From: Lomentospora prolificans
Lineage: Eukaryota > Ascomycota > Sordariomycetes > Microascales > Microascaceae
Length of the DNA: 64,000 nucleotides
Assembly: GCA_029532625.1 (NCBI GenBank)
Contig: JARFXM010000004.1
Coordinates: 2,604,001-2,668,000, forward strand
Reading direction: 5' to 3'
How positions within the stretch are numbered: the first letter of the stretch is position 1; every line of letters begins with the position of its first letter. Positions 1 to 13,666 of this stretch are shown here, piece by piece. The notes below the pieces were generated by a model. It was not told the origin of the DNA. It ran no database searches and saw only the letters and a list, made by a program, of their open reading frames with translations. A program made the translations under genes and the position numbers.

Positions 1-413
1 ACCGCCTCTGGTTACCTTGTTGAAAGCAAGTCTCACGTTCGCAGATCGGTCTCGTTTCATCGCACTATCCCACGGTTAGCTATCCGTGCTGTATATACCT
101 CCCAAAACCGTCTTACTTTGACTCGGCGACTCCTACACATAAAACAACCAGACCTTGTTCGGCGGTGCTTCACGGTATCTAGGCCGCTGGTGGATTTTCT
201 CCTACTACGTTGTGTTTTTGGGACGCTGAACATTAGCGGATCGTGAAAAGCCGTAAAATATCCGATCCCGGAAAAGGGCGCTGCCACTGATGGTGACGCG
301 AGAGGCACTACACCTGGCATGTGCGGTTGCTGAACCTCGTGGGCCATGATGTTCGGGTCCGCCTGGCCTCCCGCCATGGAGGCGAGAAACTGTTGATGAT
401 GGAAGTCTCCCAT
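1..413 (-). CDS. Zn(II)2Cys6 fungal transcription factor, 5' end (partial)
   Basis: This is the start of a zinc-cluster regulator that leaves the window on the left. Exon 1 (413 down to 117) encodes 99 residues, beginning MGDFHHQQ and ending in a basic region and the first half of the DNA-binding domain (RTRSGCFMCRSRRVK). A GTAAGA donor follows. A 52-nt intron (116-65, branch GCTAACC) leads to a 28-nt exon (64-37) reading CDETRPICE plus one base. A GTGAGA donor then opens a second intron that continues off the window. Joined, the spacing is C-x2-C-x6-C-x6-C, as expected for the first four cysteines of this family. The regulatory target cannot be inferred. The fungal-specific regulatory domain would lie outside the window. 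The start is the first ATG of the open frame. Confidence 0.85.
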
Positions 414-3400
414 GGCGAAGGGTCAGAGCACCATTGGGGATGTTTTCCGATATGAATCCGACTCCGTTTCCGGTCAGAGGGGGGCTGGGTATCGGGAAAA
501 GCTCAGTTCTAGGCTTGTCACAGCGGGCATGCTCCCAGGATTAGACGTCTCACGGTCAAACGAGACCGATCGTCCTTCGTTAAGCGGGACGGTAGGAAGT
601 GTTTAAGTTGGGGACCACGGCGTCTTATATGCCAAGGCTGGTTTGGTTAGTCTTAGTAGGTCAAGCGACGAGAAACAGGCGGTTTCCCTGATGACATTGA
701 CGATCGGTCAGTTAAGGTAGTTGAAAATAATGGAGAGCAAGAAGTTGCCACACAAGAATAAACGTTCACTTGTTGGTGATCCCCTCCACCGATGGTGCTG
801 TTGATGAATGGGAGGAGATACGACCTCCGCCCTTGACGTGAGGCGCGCGCGAACCGAAAGGAGCTTCGGGTGCCGGAGCTAGCCAGAAGATGATGTGTGC
901 GTCTGGGTGTAAAGCCTGACGTGACGCCTTAGATAATAAAGGATTACCAGGTACGCTGGATAACTTGTTCGAAATGTGGTTGGATCACGCTAGGAAACAG
1001 GTCTGATTAGTCTGAGAGGGTGTGGCGGAAGATAAATAGGAACATCCACCAAGAGAAAGGACCGTGGAACCACAACTGCCCCGCTGCCAGAGAGAGAAAA
1101 CCCAGAAAGTACAAGAATCGATTCTCACAGGCGCAATGCAATGGAAACCCCTGCCGGTTTACGACCAGCGTCATAATATCACGACTACAACCCGAGACGA
1201 TTGGCTTTGAAGGAGGGCCGGCTCTCGAGATCAGGGATAACACGCGCGTGCGGAGACTTACCTATGCAAGAGCAGTTGGCTGCGTAAATCGAATGCGCCC
1301 CTCACCGTCACAGTACCAGGACCACGAGGAATGCGCGGATCAGTACTCGATGCAAGCGGGGAGGCAGGGCGAAGAACCTGATCGAGACCTCCGTGTTGAC
1401 ACCAGAGGCCTCGGCGTCAAATCAAATGGATTGTGGGCAAGGGCAAGGGTTGCTACTTCAGTGTCAATCTCAGATTTGAGTTAGATCCTCGCAGGCGTCT
1501 CCGACATTAATGATAAGAGCGGAATGGTGTGACCCCCGAGTGGTTATATGAGGCAGAGATATAGGCCTCCATGGCGGGAGAGAGGTTAAACATGACTTAC
1601 AAGGTCGCGTTCAAATGCAAGAGACTGCGCCCACTGCGAAGGGACTAGCGGACCGGCTTCACCAGAACAACCCTAGCCTAGACCAGGGAGGAGGGTGGTA
1701 GGAGCATTAATGGAAGCCACAAGAGTGGGAATGCGTCGTGGGTTGGGAGACCGCAATGGATGGTAACCTGGGGCGGCAGAAGACTCTGCGTGGCCCTGTA
1801 GTAGGCCGCTATGGTTGGGGGGTTCCCAAGGGAGATGGTTCTGGTTGGACGAGGAAGGTAGGGGCAGTCAGGCGCAAAGTCGAGCGTACATTCGTCGGCC
1901 CAGACAAGAGAGCAAGAAGCAAGAAGATGGAGTGTCGTATTGTTAAATAACCAGCGACGAGGTTGCTAGGTCGTTTTGCGAGAGGTGTAGGTGGAGGGAG
2001 GAATAAATTCTAGACCGGCGGAAATTCACCAGAATGGCGCAAAGAGCGTAAAAGAGAGAAATCATAGGCCACCCCGGGTTTAGGCATGGAGGATTAGGTT
2101 GTGTAGGGGATATTATGGGATAGCGGACTTTGGAACGCACCGTCTCATGTCTTTTATGACTGGGGCATGACCATGGGGTGCCAGGGTTAGCGCAGGGCTG
2201 GGAGAATGAGGAAGAGATGTGCAGGCCTGGGGGTGGAAGAAGCTCGAATGGAGGCGTAGTGAGGAGGACGAAGGAGAGGGGAGGGTGTTGTAAGTACTCC
2301 GTACTGGGGTGGGAGAACGGATACTGTTCCAGGGTCCTTGGCGGGAGGTTCCCCATGGTCGGGTCAGAGGGAAAATAGCCAAGGGTATAGCCTTGGGGGA
2401 AGGCTGCGAGGTCAGCAAGGCATCACTGGTATCATTCCTTTCTTTTCCCTTCTAATAGCTCGAAAGTGGACGGGAACCCTATAAGGTGGGTAATGAGAGA
2501 GATAGCTGGACGAGAGCTAAGAGGTGGATGGTGGTCTAGGACGAAGGACGTAGAGCCCCATGGTTAGCTGTTAACAGGAACCTGCCCTCGAAGCATCGAT
2601 GATTGAACCGCCGTACCTACGCCCCTAGTCCGCCATCATGTGAAATCAAATCAATTCAAGACCCTTAGGCGACGCGTCCAAGAGGACCAGGACAGTGAAC
2701 TTGGACGCTTCAGTAACGTTTCGTCCGAGCTGGACCAGGAGCTGCCGGGAACAACGGCGGACCTAGGGTGCTGAATTTACACTCCATGTTCCCCTTTTCG
2801 CTATTAGCCAAATGTAAATCCATTTCCCTGCAGTAGTCGTCCATGCATCCAAATATTCATAGCATGACCCCGTCACCGGTACTTTGACACAAGCCTCTGC
2901 TAGCAAGGCTTCTGTTGTAGCGGGAACTGCAGCAGCAACCCCAGGAGGAAGAGCCTGGTGGGGAAGGATGGAAGGTTGAGGAGGCCAGAGGCTACTACTA
3001 CTTTCGACTTACCCAGGTTTGGACCTAGCTGAGGGTTTAGTGTAGTATTTTCCGCCAACACAATATACATGCATACCTATAATTGGGCGGCTGCATTCCC
3101 CATCGAATGAACTTTTAATGGTGGTTATATGTGATTGCGCCCACAATATTATTCATGATAGACAAAGTGGGCTGCCGGAAGCTATGGGTGGAATAGATAC
3201 GACGGGACTGTGCTGCCAAAGTACAGATGAGATGGGATGGGTGGTATTCAGGGTTAGAGCAGCCAAGGAAGCCGGACCACCTGTATACTTGGTCGGAACC
3301 AGTGAAGTGATCCCGGGAGGAAGATCAATGAATGGATGGATCAATGATTGATGTTTCCTCACTGGGTGGACGCCCCGGGTCCTCCTAGTTTTGCAAGGTT

Positions 3401-6119
3401 GGGGGGACGAAATGGGGGTACAAGTTACACCGCCGGGCGTTCCCACACCCGCGTTTCGCACCTGTGGTATGGATCGGTTGACCGGGAAGGGGGGGGGGGA
3501 GAGGGGGAATTTTACTCTGGTCAACTGGGAAGCTCTGGGCTGGAGTGCTGGAGTGTTGCCTAGGAATCCAGGGTACGACGAGATCAACCCAAGCAGGAGC
3601 ATGCGCCTTGACCCGGGTCGAGCTTTGGCATGGGGGCGGGTACGTGGGTATGAACCCATTAACTTGAGGGAAACCACCACTGCTTATCCCCGATGTCAGG
3701 AGGAATCCCTGCGGATCAATGGGAAGGGAAGACCGGGAAGCATGGGTGGAAACAGCAGTCTTCCATGGTCCTGGTAAGCTAGGAAGGAGCGCTCAGGGTG
3801 GTGATGTGCAAGTATGACTTCAGACAAGCAAGCAAGCCTAACGCCTGGATAGACAAAGTTGGACTCAGCCAGTTACACCCTGTAATTTACAACTGCGTAA
3901 TGTGTTAGCGCGGTAGCCTGGCCTCTGACCGCTCTGCGCGCGAGGCCTTGATTGAATTTATCCAAGGGGAAGCTTATTCGTGTACGTCGGGGAAATTGGT
4001 GCTGAGGCTGCTGGCTTTAGACTGTCGTTGGTGTGGGCCCGCGCCGACCTCCTCTCCAGCGACCCATCGACCACAGGGTCCACATTCGTATCCCACTTGC
4101 CCACCTCTCACTTCTTCAATGCTTGCTGCAAGGGAGCGATTGTGCTGATCTCCCTAAACGGCGAAGAAGCACCCTCACCCCACTTTTCACACTCTGGCTT
4201 CCTGTGGCTCCTGCAGGTCATGCCAAAGTGCTTCAGTGTTGTCCAGAACTGAGCTGGAAGCTGCACCCTTGCCAGCAAGCCGATCCGTTCGACAGGAAAG
4301 CTGGAGGCCCCCGTGTTACGGCTTGTCATACCGGTCCCTGACGCGTTGAAGGGGTTTTTGTCTCATCTGGAGGCTGAGGGGCGGAGATAGACCTGCGTTG
4401 AAGTTACCCATCAGGTCCGAGTGGTGATCTTGTGTCGCCTCATGTTGCATTAACTCGCCGACTCTGTGAGGCAGATGCCCCCTCTCCACCTCATTGTGTG
4501 CTGTATTTTTGGGTTTTACGCCGCCCATTGGGCATAAACTTGTTATGAAGCTATTCGACGTACTAATAGAGGCGGAGTGAACCCGAGGGGAGCCTGCTCC
4601 CCTGCTCTGGGAAGCTCTATTGTGAAGAGAAGTTGATCCTTTCGACCAGCTCTCTCGGGACGCTTTGAACCTTGTGCGATGGATGGGAGGGAAAGTGGGC
4701 TTCAGTGGACGCAAAGGATGTCTTGGAAGTAGACTCCAGCATCTATTAAGAAGCTATCAATCATGCGAAACTTCAAGTAGTAGTGCCTAACTGCTTTGGG
4801 AAGAGAGTAGTGGGGTGGGGGGCGGGGAAGAGTCAAACAGGGGTCGGTCAGGGGGGTGTTGAGTGTTGTCCACGATGCCAGGCCCATATAGGCAATTTTA
4901 CTGACGCGCTCAATATTGTTACCGATCAAGAAAGCTGGATATGTACACATTCTATAGGACAGGGCTCTGCCTGTGATGGTGTTAATAGACAGGAGATGCG
5001 CACATATAGGTCGTCTTTTTGGGAAGTCTCCATGGAAGGTTGGTGCTTCGTTCGGGCGGAACGGGGGGCATTTTGTGGGAACTGTATTGGGGACTTATAC
5101 GAACGCCCAAGCAAGATGCGTGTCCTACCCAGCGATCCCATATGTGCCGAGGCGGCGTTTTACGTCAAATATATATCATAGTAACGAGTTCCTTCTCCGA
5201 ATTCGTACTGCTGTTATTTATGATAAAGACAAGCGCAATATAGGCAGGGTTTATCGACCTTGTCATGGCTGCTATCCAAGGAGCATGAAGGAACCCAAAC
5301 GGGTCGAATATTGCGCCCTAATACAAATAGGATTTTCAAGATACTCGATTCGGGCTTTGAAAGCTCCTGTAAATAGAATGGGACTGCATTTATACACCCA
5401 TGCTAGTCATACTAAACGACTGTTATACTCGTGACCAAGCCTCAGGATTCAAAGAACATTTGAAGGTTTGATCAAATGCAAATGGCCGCGCTCGGTCTCG
5501 CCGGGAAATATAATCGCGCCTCCTTCGGATGTGTAGTGGGCTGAAGATTGCTTCAAAGCTAGCCCTCGGCACGCTTGATGCACATAGGTCCATATTACGG
5601 CAATTCCCGCATTAGCTACGAAGGATGAATTAGGATGGGTATCCGTCATCCAGAGGAGGGAAAGATTGAGTCCGCCGGTGTTGAAAATTCTCTTGCACTG
5701 ATGTACGATCCTATCAAAGGCTAGAAAGTCAAACGAATGACTTGCGGCGACTCACAATAGGATGAGGGCCTGGTTCGAGTAAGGGACGGGAATTGATAGT
5801 TCGACATGAGAGCTTGGATAATTATAGGCTGGCACAAAGGAGTTCGATGGTCGATTACACTTTTGTAGTGGTGGTCACAGCCTCCCAGATTTGCTAAAAT
5901 GGACGTGCCTCAAAGGCAGGTGTCCCGCTGGTCTGGTTATATGTCATTGCTGCGCGACTTGGTCCCAAAATCTGATGATACCCCCACACCGCCCGACTTG
6001 ACCGATCTGCTGCCAAATATGCGCAACTCCGGACCTAGTTTAGGTCGACGGCGATACTGTCAACCTTCTGTGTGCAGACAGCACACAGGCATGTAGCCAG
6101 GCTATGGAGGGCAGAGGAC

Positions 6120-6477
6120 TAGCCTTTCTCTACCTTTTCCCCTTTCCTTTCCGTCTTTTTTTTCTCTCTTTTTTTTTTCTTTCATTTCTACTCTCTTTAT
6201 TTTTCTTTGTCTTTGATGAAGAGTCGACATCGCCATCGCGTAGTTATGAATAGACGCGACATGAAGGATATGGCCCTCAGACAAACCCTTGATTTAGCAT
6301 CTTTAGACTCGTAGCAACCCGGAGGGTGTTACTGGTTGAGGGGTACGAACTTGGACTAGGCCATGCAGTCTGCTTTTTTTTTGTAGTCTCCATTCTTCCT
6401 TCCCCCCCCCCCCCCCCCCCCCCTTCTTCTCCCCCCCCTTCCTTCTTTCTTCGAAGAGCGCCCCTCCTTAATTTTTT

Positions 6478-6510
<33 letters not shown>
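6120..6510. repeat. Polypyrimidine low-complexity tract with C22 and T31 runs
   Basis: The plus strand is almost pure C/T from about 6120 to 6215 and again from 6372 to 6510. It includes an uninterrupted run of 22 C (6402-6423) and one of 31 T (6480-6510). No coding potential is credible here: the apparent poly-Lys, poly-Gly and poly-Phe frames are artefacts of the runs. Confidence 0.9.
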
Positions 6511-6511
<1 letters not shown>

Positions 6512-9500
6512 ATACGGAATGTGCCTGGCGGCCGGCCAAGTAGAACATCATTCGACGACCCATGCAGCCGCATGCACTAGCTCTTCTAGGTTGCTTTACC
6601 CTTTCAGCTCCCCTCGCCATCGCGTGTCGGTGTTGGGGTGTATTGCCCACTGGCAGCACCTTGCCTTCCCCGCAACTCCGCATTGCCTTTTCTTTCATTC
6701 CAAAACGTATGCAAAGAGGGCGGTACGAGGGGGCAAGTTGAGGGGCCGCTCCACTCGAAAGTTGTTCCAGGGTGAGGGTTTTCAACGCGTGCCCACCCAA
6801 CCCCTGCGATACGATAGATGGCAGGCTTCTAGCATTGACAGCATGCTGCACCTCTCCCAGTTTGGGAGAAGGGTCGAGGTACCTCCAGTCAGCTCTCCAG
6901 ATCGGGCCATCGAGGATGTGTGACAAAGAGACCAAGACAGACAGGCAACAGAACGGGCAACACAGTTCACCCATATATACACCTCACAAAGGCCACCTCC
7001 CATCCGCTGCATGACCTCTAACCCAGAGATGGACTTTATTGCGAAGGCCTTGGATATATGTGTTGGTCAGCCTCCTCTTCGCCCTTGGCGTTCAAGTGCA
7101 GAGACCGTGTCGTGAGCTATTACCACGTGGGGCGAGAAGAAAGTACCCTCTGCTTCGTGTTACTCCACTGCCTTGCCTTCGCAGGACGTCCACCATCTTG
7201 TTACTACACCCCTGGGACTATTGGATTTCGAAGATTTCACTGTCGAAACACTCACAATCGCTTTGGCCAATGATGGAGTAGAGGACTTCACCCCTGCCCA
7301 GGAGAGGGGGTTTACAGGCCCCCAGTCCATGCTGCGCACGGCCAGAGTGTCACCACGTCTGGCCCACCTCGGGCTTCGGTTTGTCCTTCTTGATGGGCTT
7401 CTTGCGAGTTCTTCTCTCTCTTTCCATTCCGAGCCCACCTTTCGTACTATTACAGCGCGGTCTGGCGGGGCCAAGGTTCATATGGGAATCAAAGTCTTAT
7501 CGCTGTATTTTATCGAACAATCTTGTCCTGGTTGGTCCTTTTTGTTTGGTCAATCAAGTCGGGGGATGCCAATCTCTCGTTTTGTCCTGCGCTTGGCACG
7601 ATGGTGGAAGCGATAGGAACCGTCGTGGTGGTGGGGTTCTTGCGGCTAGAAGAGGCTTCCAGACGAAAAAACGAACCCTGGAAGATCTGGGAAAAGGCTT
7701 CTAGAATGATTAGCATCAGGGCCCCTGAGAACAAAGCCTAGCACCGTTAACACACTGCGACAGTGAAAGAGCAATGCACCTAGGAGTGGTTGCGTGTCTG
7801 TGCTAGCGGCCCCAGGCCCATTCACTACAAAGACCTCCTGACAGCGCGCTACGTTGTCGCCCTTTGAGCACCTTTAAGGCACTGTATCTTACGGTGAGAG
7901 TTTTCAATCAATCAAATTCCAACTTGGAGGCCGAAACGCCTCACACTCGTCAGTGCCAAAGTCCGTAGCACAAGGCCGCCAACCAGGGGTCGCTTCGGAG
8001 CTCCCGTCAGTGCATTCAGATTTTCTCGTGCTTGCCTCGAGGTTGGGGAAGCAGGAAGGACTATGTCCTTCCCAGTGCATTGCATGAATAAGCGGCGTGT
8101 TTAGAGGAAAGGCAGCAAATAGCAAGTGCGATCCGCAAGATCTCAACGCTGCGGGCGCACGGAATTGATCCGACCTGAGATGGCGAGCCAATGTGCCGAT
8201 GTTTACATTTTTCTCCCCATGAGTATCTGGGTCAAGACGTGTTCAAAGGCTTCCGTGGCTATTATGTGGTGTGCATGCAGTAACACCGAACTCAAGGCGC
8301 AGAAGTGGGCACTAAAGCTTCTCTCAGGCCCAAGTAAACTCCGAGCTAGGTACCTCGAACACGAATGCACCTGTGATGAGTTGGTTGAAGCGTCTCGAGG
8401 AGGACACCGTTTCAGCCATCAGCCAGCGGGTTGTGTGGGTAGACAAGGGAGCATGAGAGCTGGCGAATATCGCTTTCCATCCCTGATGCACAGAGTCTGT
8501 GAGCGAACGTCATCGAGGCAACATTGAAACAACCCAAAGTTACCGCTCCACGCGACAAGGGTCGACGGCGCCACATGCGAGGCGTGCTAAAGGAGTCGCA
8601 AGCCTATCCGTAATTACCATGGGAAGACGCTGGAATAAATTATAGGATTAATGTTGTGCCAAGTGTGTATCGGCGTCCCGGCTCTCTCTGCCATTGCGGT
8701 GACATTTCGATTTCGTGGTGTCCTCCCTCATCTTGGCTGGAGTAAGGCGCAGTTACTTAATCTAGTGCCTTGGACCTCGGTATGTATCAACATCCATGGA
8801 TACCTGTCGAAATATAGCATCCAGATAATACATGCCTTTCTAAACAAAGCATTTGCGTTTCATTCAATGCCAGCTATTTCCTCGGAACCGCTGCCTGATA
8901 CCTGGTCATGGTTCTGCGGATTGTGAGGAGGGATCGACAGCCAGCCCGGTTCTTCCCACCTCCTTCTGTGGACGCCTCAGGGAATCTGCACGGCCCTCAC
9001 CCCTCAAATTCAGACAAGGGAGACCCGGCAGAATGGGGCCCCTGGACGGAAGGCTCTTTTTCGATGGCCAGCCGGATTTAAACCCGGAGCTTGCTCCTGG
9101 GCGTTTCTTTGTGGGTGACAACCAAAGAAAATTTGATCTTCGACCTTGTATGAATGGATCAGGTCTCCAGCCCTCGGACACTCCGCCCAAAACATGGTAC
9201 ATTCACAAGTAATATTCTACAAGCAGGAGCTTCACAAGAGGCCAATCAGCTCCTTCGATATGCATCGTTTGCAGGCGAGCTGATAGATATGCATGGCAGC
9301 AGGAGCTACGAGATCCCGCTGCATCAATGGAGCAGACATGTCTCTCACCAAATAAGACCTTGGTTGCCATGGCCAGTGTAGACTAATATCATGGATTGAT
9401 GCCAATCATTGAAGCCTTCTCTTCCCCAGTACCCTAGCGAAGTAAGACGGCCAGCCAATACAGCATCGACTTTTGCAAGCCGAGAATTCTTCATCCTGAC

Positions 9501-12500
9501 TTTGATATGGTTAGGTACCCTGATGGTGAGCTGAAAGTCTGAAGACGACTCGACACAAGCTACATCGGGCCAGCCTTCACCACTATGACAGGCGCGTTGT
9601 TGACGAAAGGATGATTACTTTGTACTCTACAGAGGGAAAGATGTAATAGTTAAAGCTAAGAAAAGGGAAATATTAAGAGGCGGCGCCAAGGTTTAGACTG
9701 CAAACGCGGCATGTAGCATGTCTCTAGTCATGCCGACATGCAGATCCAGTCCCAATCCCAAACACTGAAAAGAGAAGAGCAAAGACATTTTCCAGCCCCT
9801 CCACCTCCTCACCTGCCTCTCGAATTTATGGCCCGTCTTCTGCATGTCCGCCACGGAATGAGAGATGCGGCTCAGCACTTGCAGGACTTGTGGTAGTATC
9901 GACCATCCACTCCGACTCCGGGCCCAACGGCAGATATCGAGCGCACCCAAAGCTCTGTACCTGTGCAGTCTTTCCAACTACGGAGCACTGGAGATGAACC
10001 TTGGTTTACAGCCCGTTGGCCCCCCCCCCCCCCCCGCGCCCTCTACTTCCGCCAAAGTGGCGCAACCCTCAGACCAGACCCCTACGCCGGCCTATAGTCT
10101 TTGTCCCATTTTTGGGGTTGCGCTGCCGTTGTGATCAAGAAATGACATGGACCGCCTAAGAGCAGATCTGTGGTTACAGTATCAACGGTGGGACCTGCTG
10201 GCAACGGAAATTCCAGTCTAAACGTTTACTGTAGCTTAACTGACCTACCATTCCGCATACCATTCCGCTTATCTCGCCGAGTTTTCCGTTCCTTAAAGTT
10301 GATGAAAGACTCCTGTTCCTTTTGAATCAACCCCGGTACCCACGCGCGCAGTCCTCGCTCTGCCCCGCATAGGTAAACGTTCCAAGAAAGCTGTCAGTTC
10401 CGCAACACGCATGCCAGCTTTCACCGTGTTCCAGGGCCTGAAGTCGTTCCCGCGTATCACATGAATGGGCAGATTACCACCTTACGATGCTACCTTTAGC
10501 TGCAGACCGGCCTTCTTCGGTTTCTTGAATGGTTGTGTGAGCACCAATACTGCGATTCCTTGTCTTCCGCTTTCTCTACAAGGAGGTCGGAGCCTTGCAT
10601 AATCACCACAGCATTTCAATGCTCATTTGCTAATGGGCCGCATCCATATGCACCCTCGCGGGCGGTACAGTCGCATAACAAGTATTATAAGGCTGGCCTC
10701 CGCCCGCTTGGCCAGGCCCTGGATCCTCTACCACGGTCTACCCTAGTTTCTGTGTACGACTTACTTCGTATGTTCGATGGCCAGGGGGCGGCTCATGGGA
10801 CGGGAAGAAACTATAAAATTACGCGTAATATTAGCGGTCCTTCTTAAGCTCCTCGACGAGGCCGAGATCATCTCACTAGCTTCTGAGCCAAGGGTGGGAT
10901 CAACTTTCCTTTGTCCGGATAGGTTCGCACCCTGCAATACAATAGTCGATCATTCCCGGGAGCGGCATGAAAGCTTGTCTTGACCACAAAACTTTGGTTG
11001 CCCCTCTTTCCCCGCCCGGAGAGCACTGAGTGGGACGACTCCATATAATCTTCAGGGTCTTGCTCCGGCTTCTCCCTTGTTTGTTTCGTCTGGTGGTGGC
11101 AAGCCGTTGTCAAGAAAATCAGATACACTTTATGGCACACATGGCTCTTGCCATACCCTTCATCTACAATGTTCTTTTGACATGGGGGTTTTAAGCTTCA
11201 TTCTCGGATATTCCTAACAGTTTTCCCGTACTCGTGATCTCGCAATCTCTCCCATTAACACTGCGACCGATGGTCTGGTACCCATCCGGAGCGCTCAGAC
11301 AGTTAGAAAACGCAAGTTTCCGGAGTTGTCAGCAAGGACCGCCCTCCTCTGGTACATACAGTCTGTTTTCGAGCGTGAGTTGGCAAAGGTCAGCAAAAAT
11401 CGCACGCTCGAGTCAGGCAAACCGCGCACAGAGCAAACAAGAAACAATGGGCTATTAGTGGGGCGACTTGGCTAGCTTGGGGTGGTCTCTGTCCGTGTTG
11501 ATGCTAATGCTTCGATACCTTCGACAAGTTAACCCTAAGGGGGTTTAAAGAACGAGGAATATTGCCACCTACCACTGAGAAGGTTGACGGCCAACCTCAA
11601 TATATTCACAGTAGTGCCGCTCCGCATGGTGAACGCCACTGGCGCTGAAAATCACGTATTCTCACGGGTGCGGAAAGCGGACTTGAGGGCGAAGATTTCT
11701 TTTCGACGCCACTCGGCCCGTCTGTGTGAATCTAGAGCTCTGTATTCGGCCAGGGTTGACAACATCTCTTGAGTGTTGCTGCCTTTGATCAAGGCCTCCC
11801 TTGATTGGCAAGGACTAGGCTTCCAAGGAGAAGCAGAAAACAAACATTACGCTCAAGGGCCTCGGCCGTCTGCCCCAATCTGTGGACTGTGGTGGGCTGC
11901 TCTCCTCTTGCAACCCCAATTTAAAGATGGGTGTTTTCGAGAGGCGTGTTCCCTGTTACGATCGCTGTACGAAGTACCTGCGAATACAAAGGAGAAATAC
12001 CCATGCCTCAGGGAGATTAACCTAGAGTCTGCTTCGCTTTCGTGGCCTTGCCCTTTCCTACTCGGGCCTGGCATACTTTTGGAAACCTTGGTTCTTCTCG
12101 GGCCTATCAGTGGATTCCTAGGCTATATCAGAGAACTTCCAAGGTTTCATCTGACCTTGGGTTGGTCAAGGCTGGCCTGTCGTGGAAAATGTGGGCTTTC
12201 CGGTCCACAAAAGATACTACGACGTCGATGGGATGGAGAGGCAGATGCATGTGCCTTATAATCCGAATGAGACCCTAACGAGCGAACTTGGATGTGTCTG
12301 CCAGATTATTGGCCGCTTCTTCTTTCCATTTTGAGGCCAGTATATTGGACGAACCTGTACCCTTAGCAGCTATAACAGCAGTGATTTAATGGAGGGTACC
12401 GCTCAGAAACGGCATGAAGCCTCATTAATCTGTCTGCGCAGTGGTGCTGTTACGGGTAATGTTATTATCCCTTCCTTGGCAGATGATTCCGCGGTATAAT

Positions 12501-12620
12501 ATAGCTGGTGGAAGATGCTCCAGCGTCGCCGTCATTTTGCGGGTTTCTATTTTTGTCTGATCCTATTCTGGAAGGGCTCAAGAACGAAAGAGGATGGGTA
12601 GAGAGCAAGCGATGGAGAGG

Positions 12621-12652
<32 letters not shown>
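12621..12652. repeat. A32 homopolymer
   Basis: An uninterrupted run of 32 A lies in the gene-free left part of the window. Runs of this length are prone to length error in assembly and in replication. Confidence 0.9.
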
Positions 12653-12654
<2 letters not shown>

Positions 12655-13666
12655 AAAATGCAAGGGACCTCGGTCTGCCTCGCAACTCCTGACGACCTCC
12701 AATTTTGAAGCGGGACGAGTAGACAGGCTCTCACACACTCCCCTTAACCCTAAACCCCATCAGTGCGGCCAGGCCAGTCGCCTTTGGTAAAAGATCGTAT
12801 GGTCAACTTTTCCTCTTTCCGACGCGAGCGCGCAAGCTCTATGTCGATCCCCATCCCCATCCGCATGAGCGGGGATTTCCGCACTATCTCGTTCCGTCCT
12901 CCCTCCCTCCGCTCCAGTGTAGTTTGTTGAGTGTTGTTCGTTGCCATTTAACGCCCCGCCCAACGCGAGGACTCGGTACTTGCGTGAGCGCATTGGCTTT
13001 TGAATTTCGGAGCTTCTGCACCGGATGGATGACAATGACAGCCGGGTCCTGCTAATGCAGGTCAAGCCATATTCCTGCTGGTCTCGCACCTCGCCTGACT
13101 CGAGTCCATCTCTAGCATACTAATGGGTCCAGACAACAGAGAGGCTGTAATACTGTTCAAGAATAAGGGTGGAGGGAGGACATTTGAGACGATGCACTGT
13201 GCGTGTAAATCGGTTGGGTCTATGTCACTCACGTGACAAAGCGCAGCTGTTGGCAGCCGCAAATTGCACACCGCAGAGGCCCACATGTACGTGAGACCAA
13301 AACGGAAAGTTACACAGACGTTTTGGGATTGATGAGGCGATCTCAGGGGCAAGTTTTGTTTCAAGAGCTTGATGAAACGGCGACTGACGGTATGACCTTC
13401 GGTGATATTCAGACATTCACCGTTGTCCCCTTCTTTTTATTTATCTAGATTCAGACTTCTCTCCGGGGGAGTGCAAGTCACATTCGTCAATTGTATTATT
13501 TGAGCATGAGAGGTTGATACGAACACTGCTACTCGGGTGGGCGTCTGTGTGTGTGAGAACTATCCGATCTCAGTGTCGGTAATATCTAGCCAAGGGCGAG
13601 GTTGAGGAAAACAACGCATCTTTGAGCCCTTTACGATATTTTTCGTTCTCGTCAACTATTCTTAAC

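Larger units (their letters stand above)
414..13666. other. 13-kb stretch without a recognisable gene
   Basis: About 13.2 kb of mixed composition lies between the transcription factor start and the MOSC gene. No open frame longer than about 175 codons occurs. None of the short frames shows a family motif I recognise, and none joins to a neighbour through good splice sites. There is no TpA saturation, so it is not RIP-destroyed repeat DNA. What is visible is low-complexity sequence: pyrimidine-rich DNA at 6120-6510, a C run at 6402-6423, a T run at 6480-6510, a C run near 10021-10036 and an A run at 12621-12652. I saw no tRNA, 5S or snRNA. It may hold the long leader or regulatory region of the transcription factor, non-coding transcripts, or small lineage-specific genes. 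Confidence 0.6.

Noticed and set aside
3153..3680. 175-codon minus-strand open frame
   Set aside because: Overlaps several equally long plus-strand frames; no motif or coding bias recognised.
5760..5785. GGTTCGAGT B-box-like match
   Set aside because: The 3' CC of the B box is missing and no A box or cloverleaf is present.
9060..9095. Possible tRNA T-arm on the minus strand (CCGGGTTTAAATCCGG)
   Set aside because: Stem and loop lengths do not fit a T-arm, and no acceptor, D-arm or anticodon arm can be built around it.
11773..12261. 162-codon plus-strand open frame in the left gene-free stretch
   Set aside because: No family motif, leucine/tryptophan-rich composition as expected for random frames, and overlapping frames of similar length. 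Not called as a gene.
12741..12758. Telomere-like CTTAACCCTAAACCCC
   Set aside because: Only about two degenerate TTAGGG units in mid-contig; too short for a telomere or an interstitial telomere claim.
13622..13666. Earlier non-ATG start for the MOSC protein
   Set aside because: It begins with TTG; the ATG at 13667 begins a plausible N-terminus just before the membrane helix.
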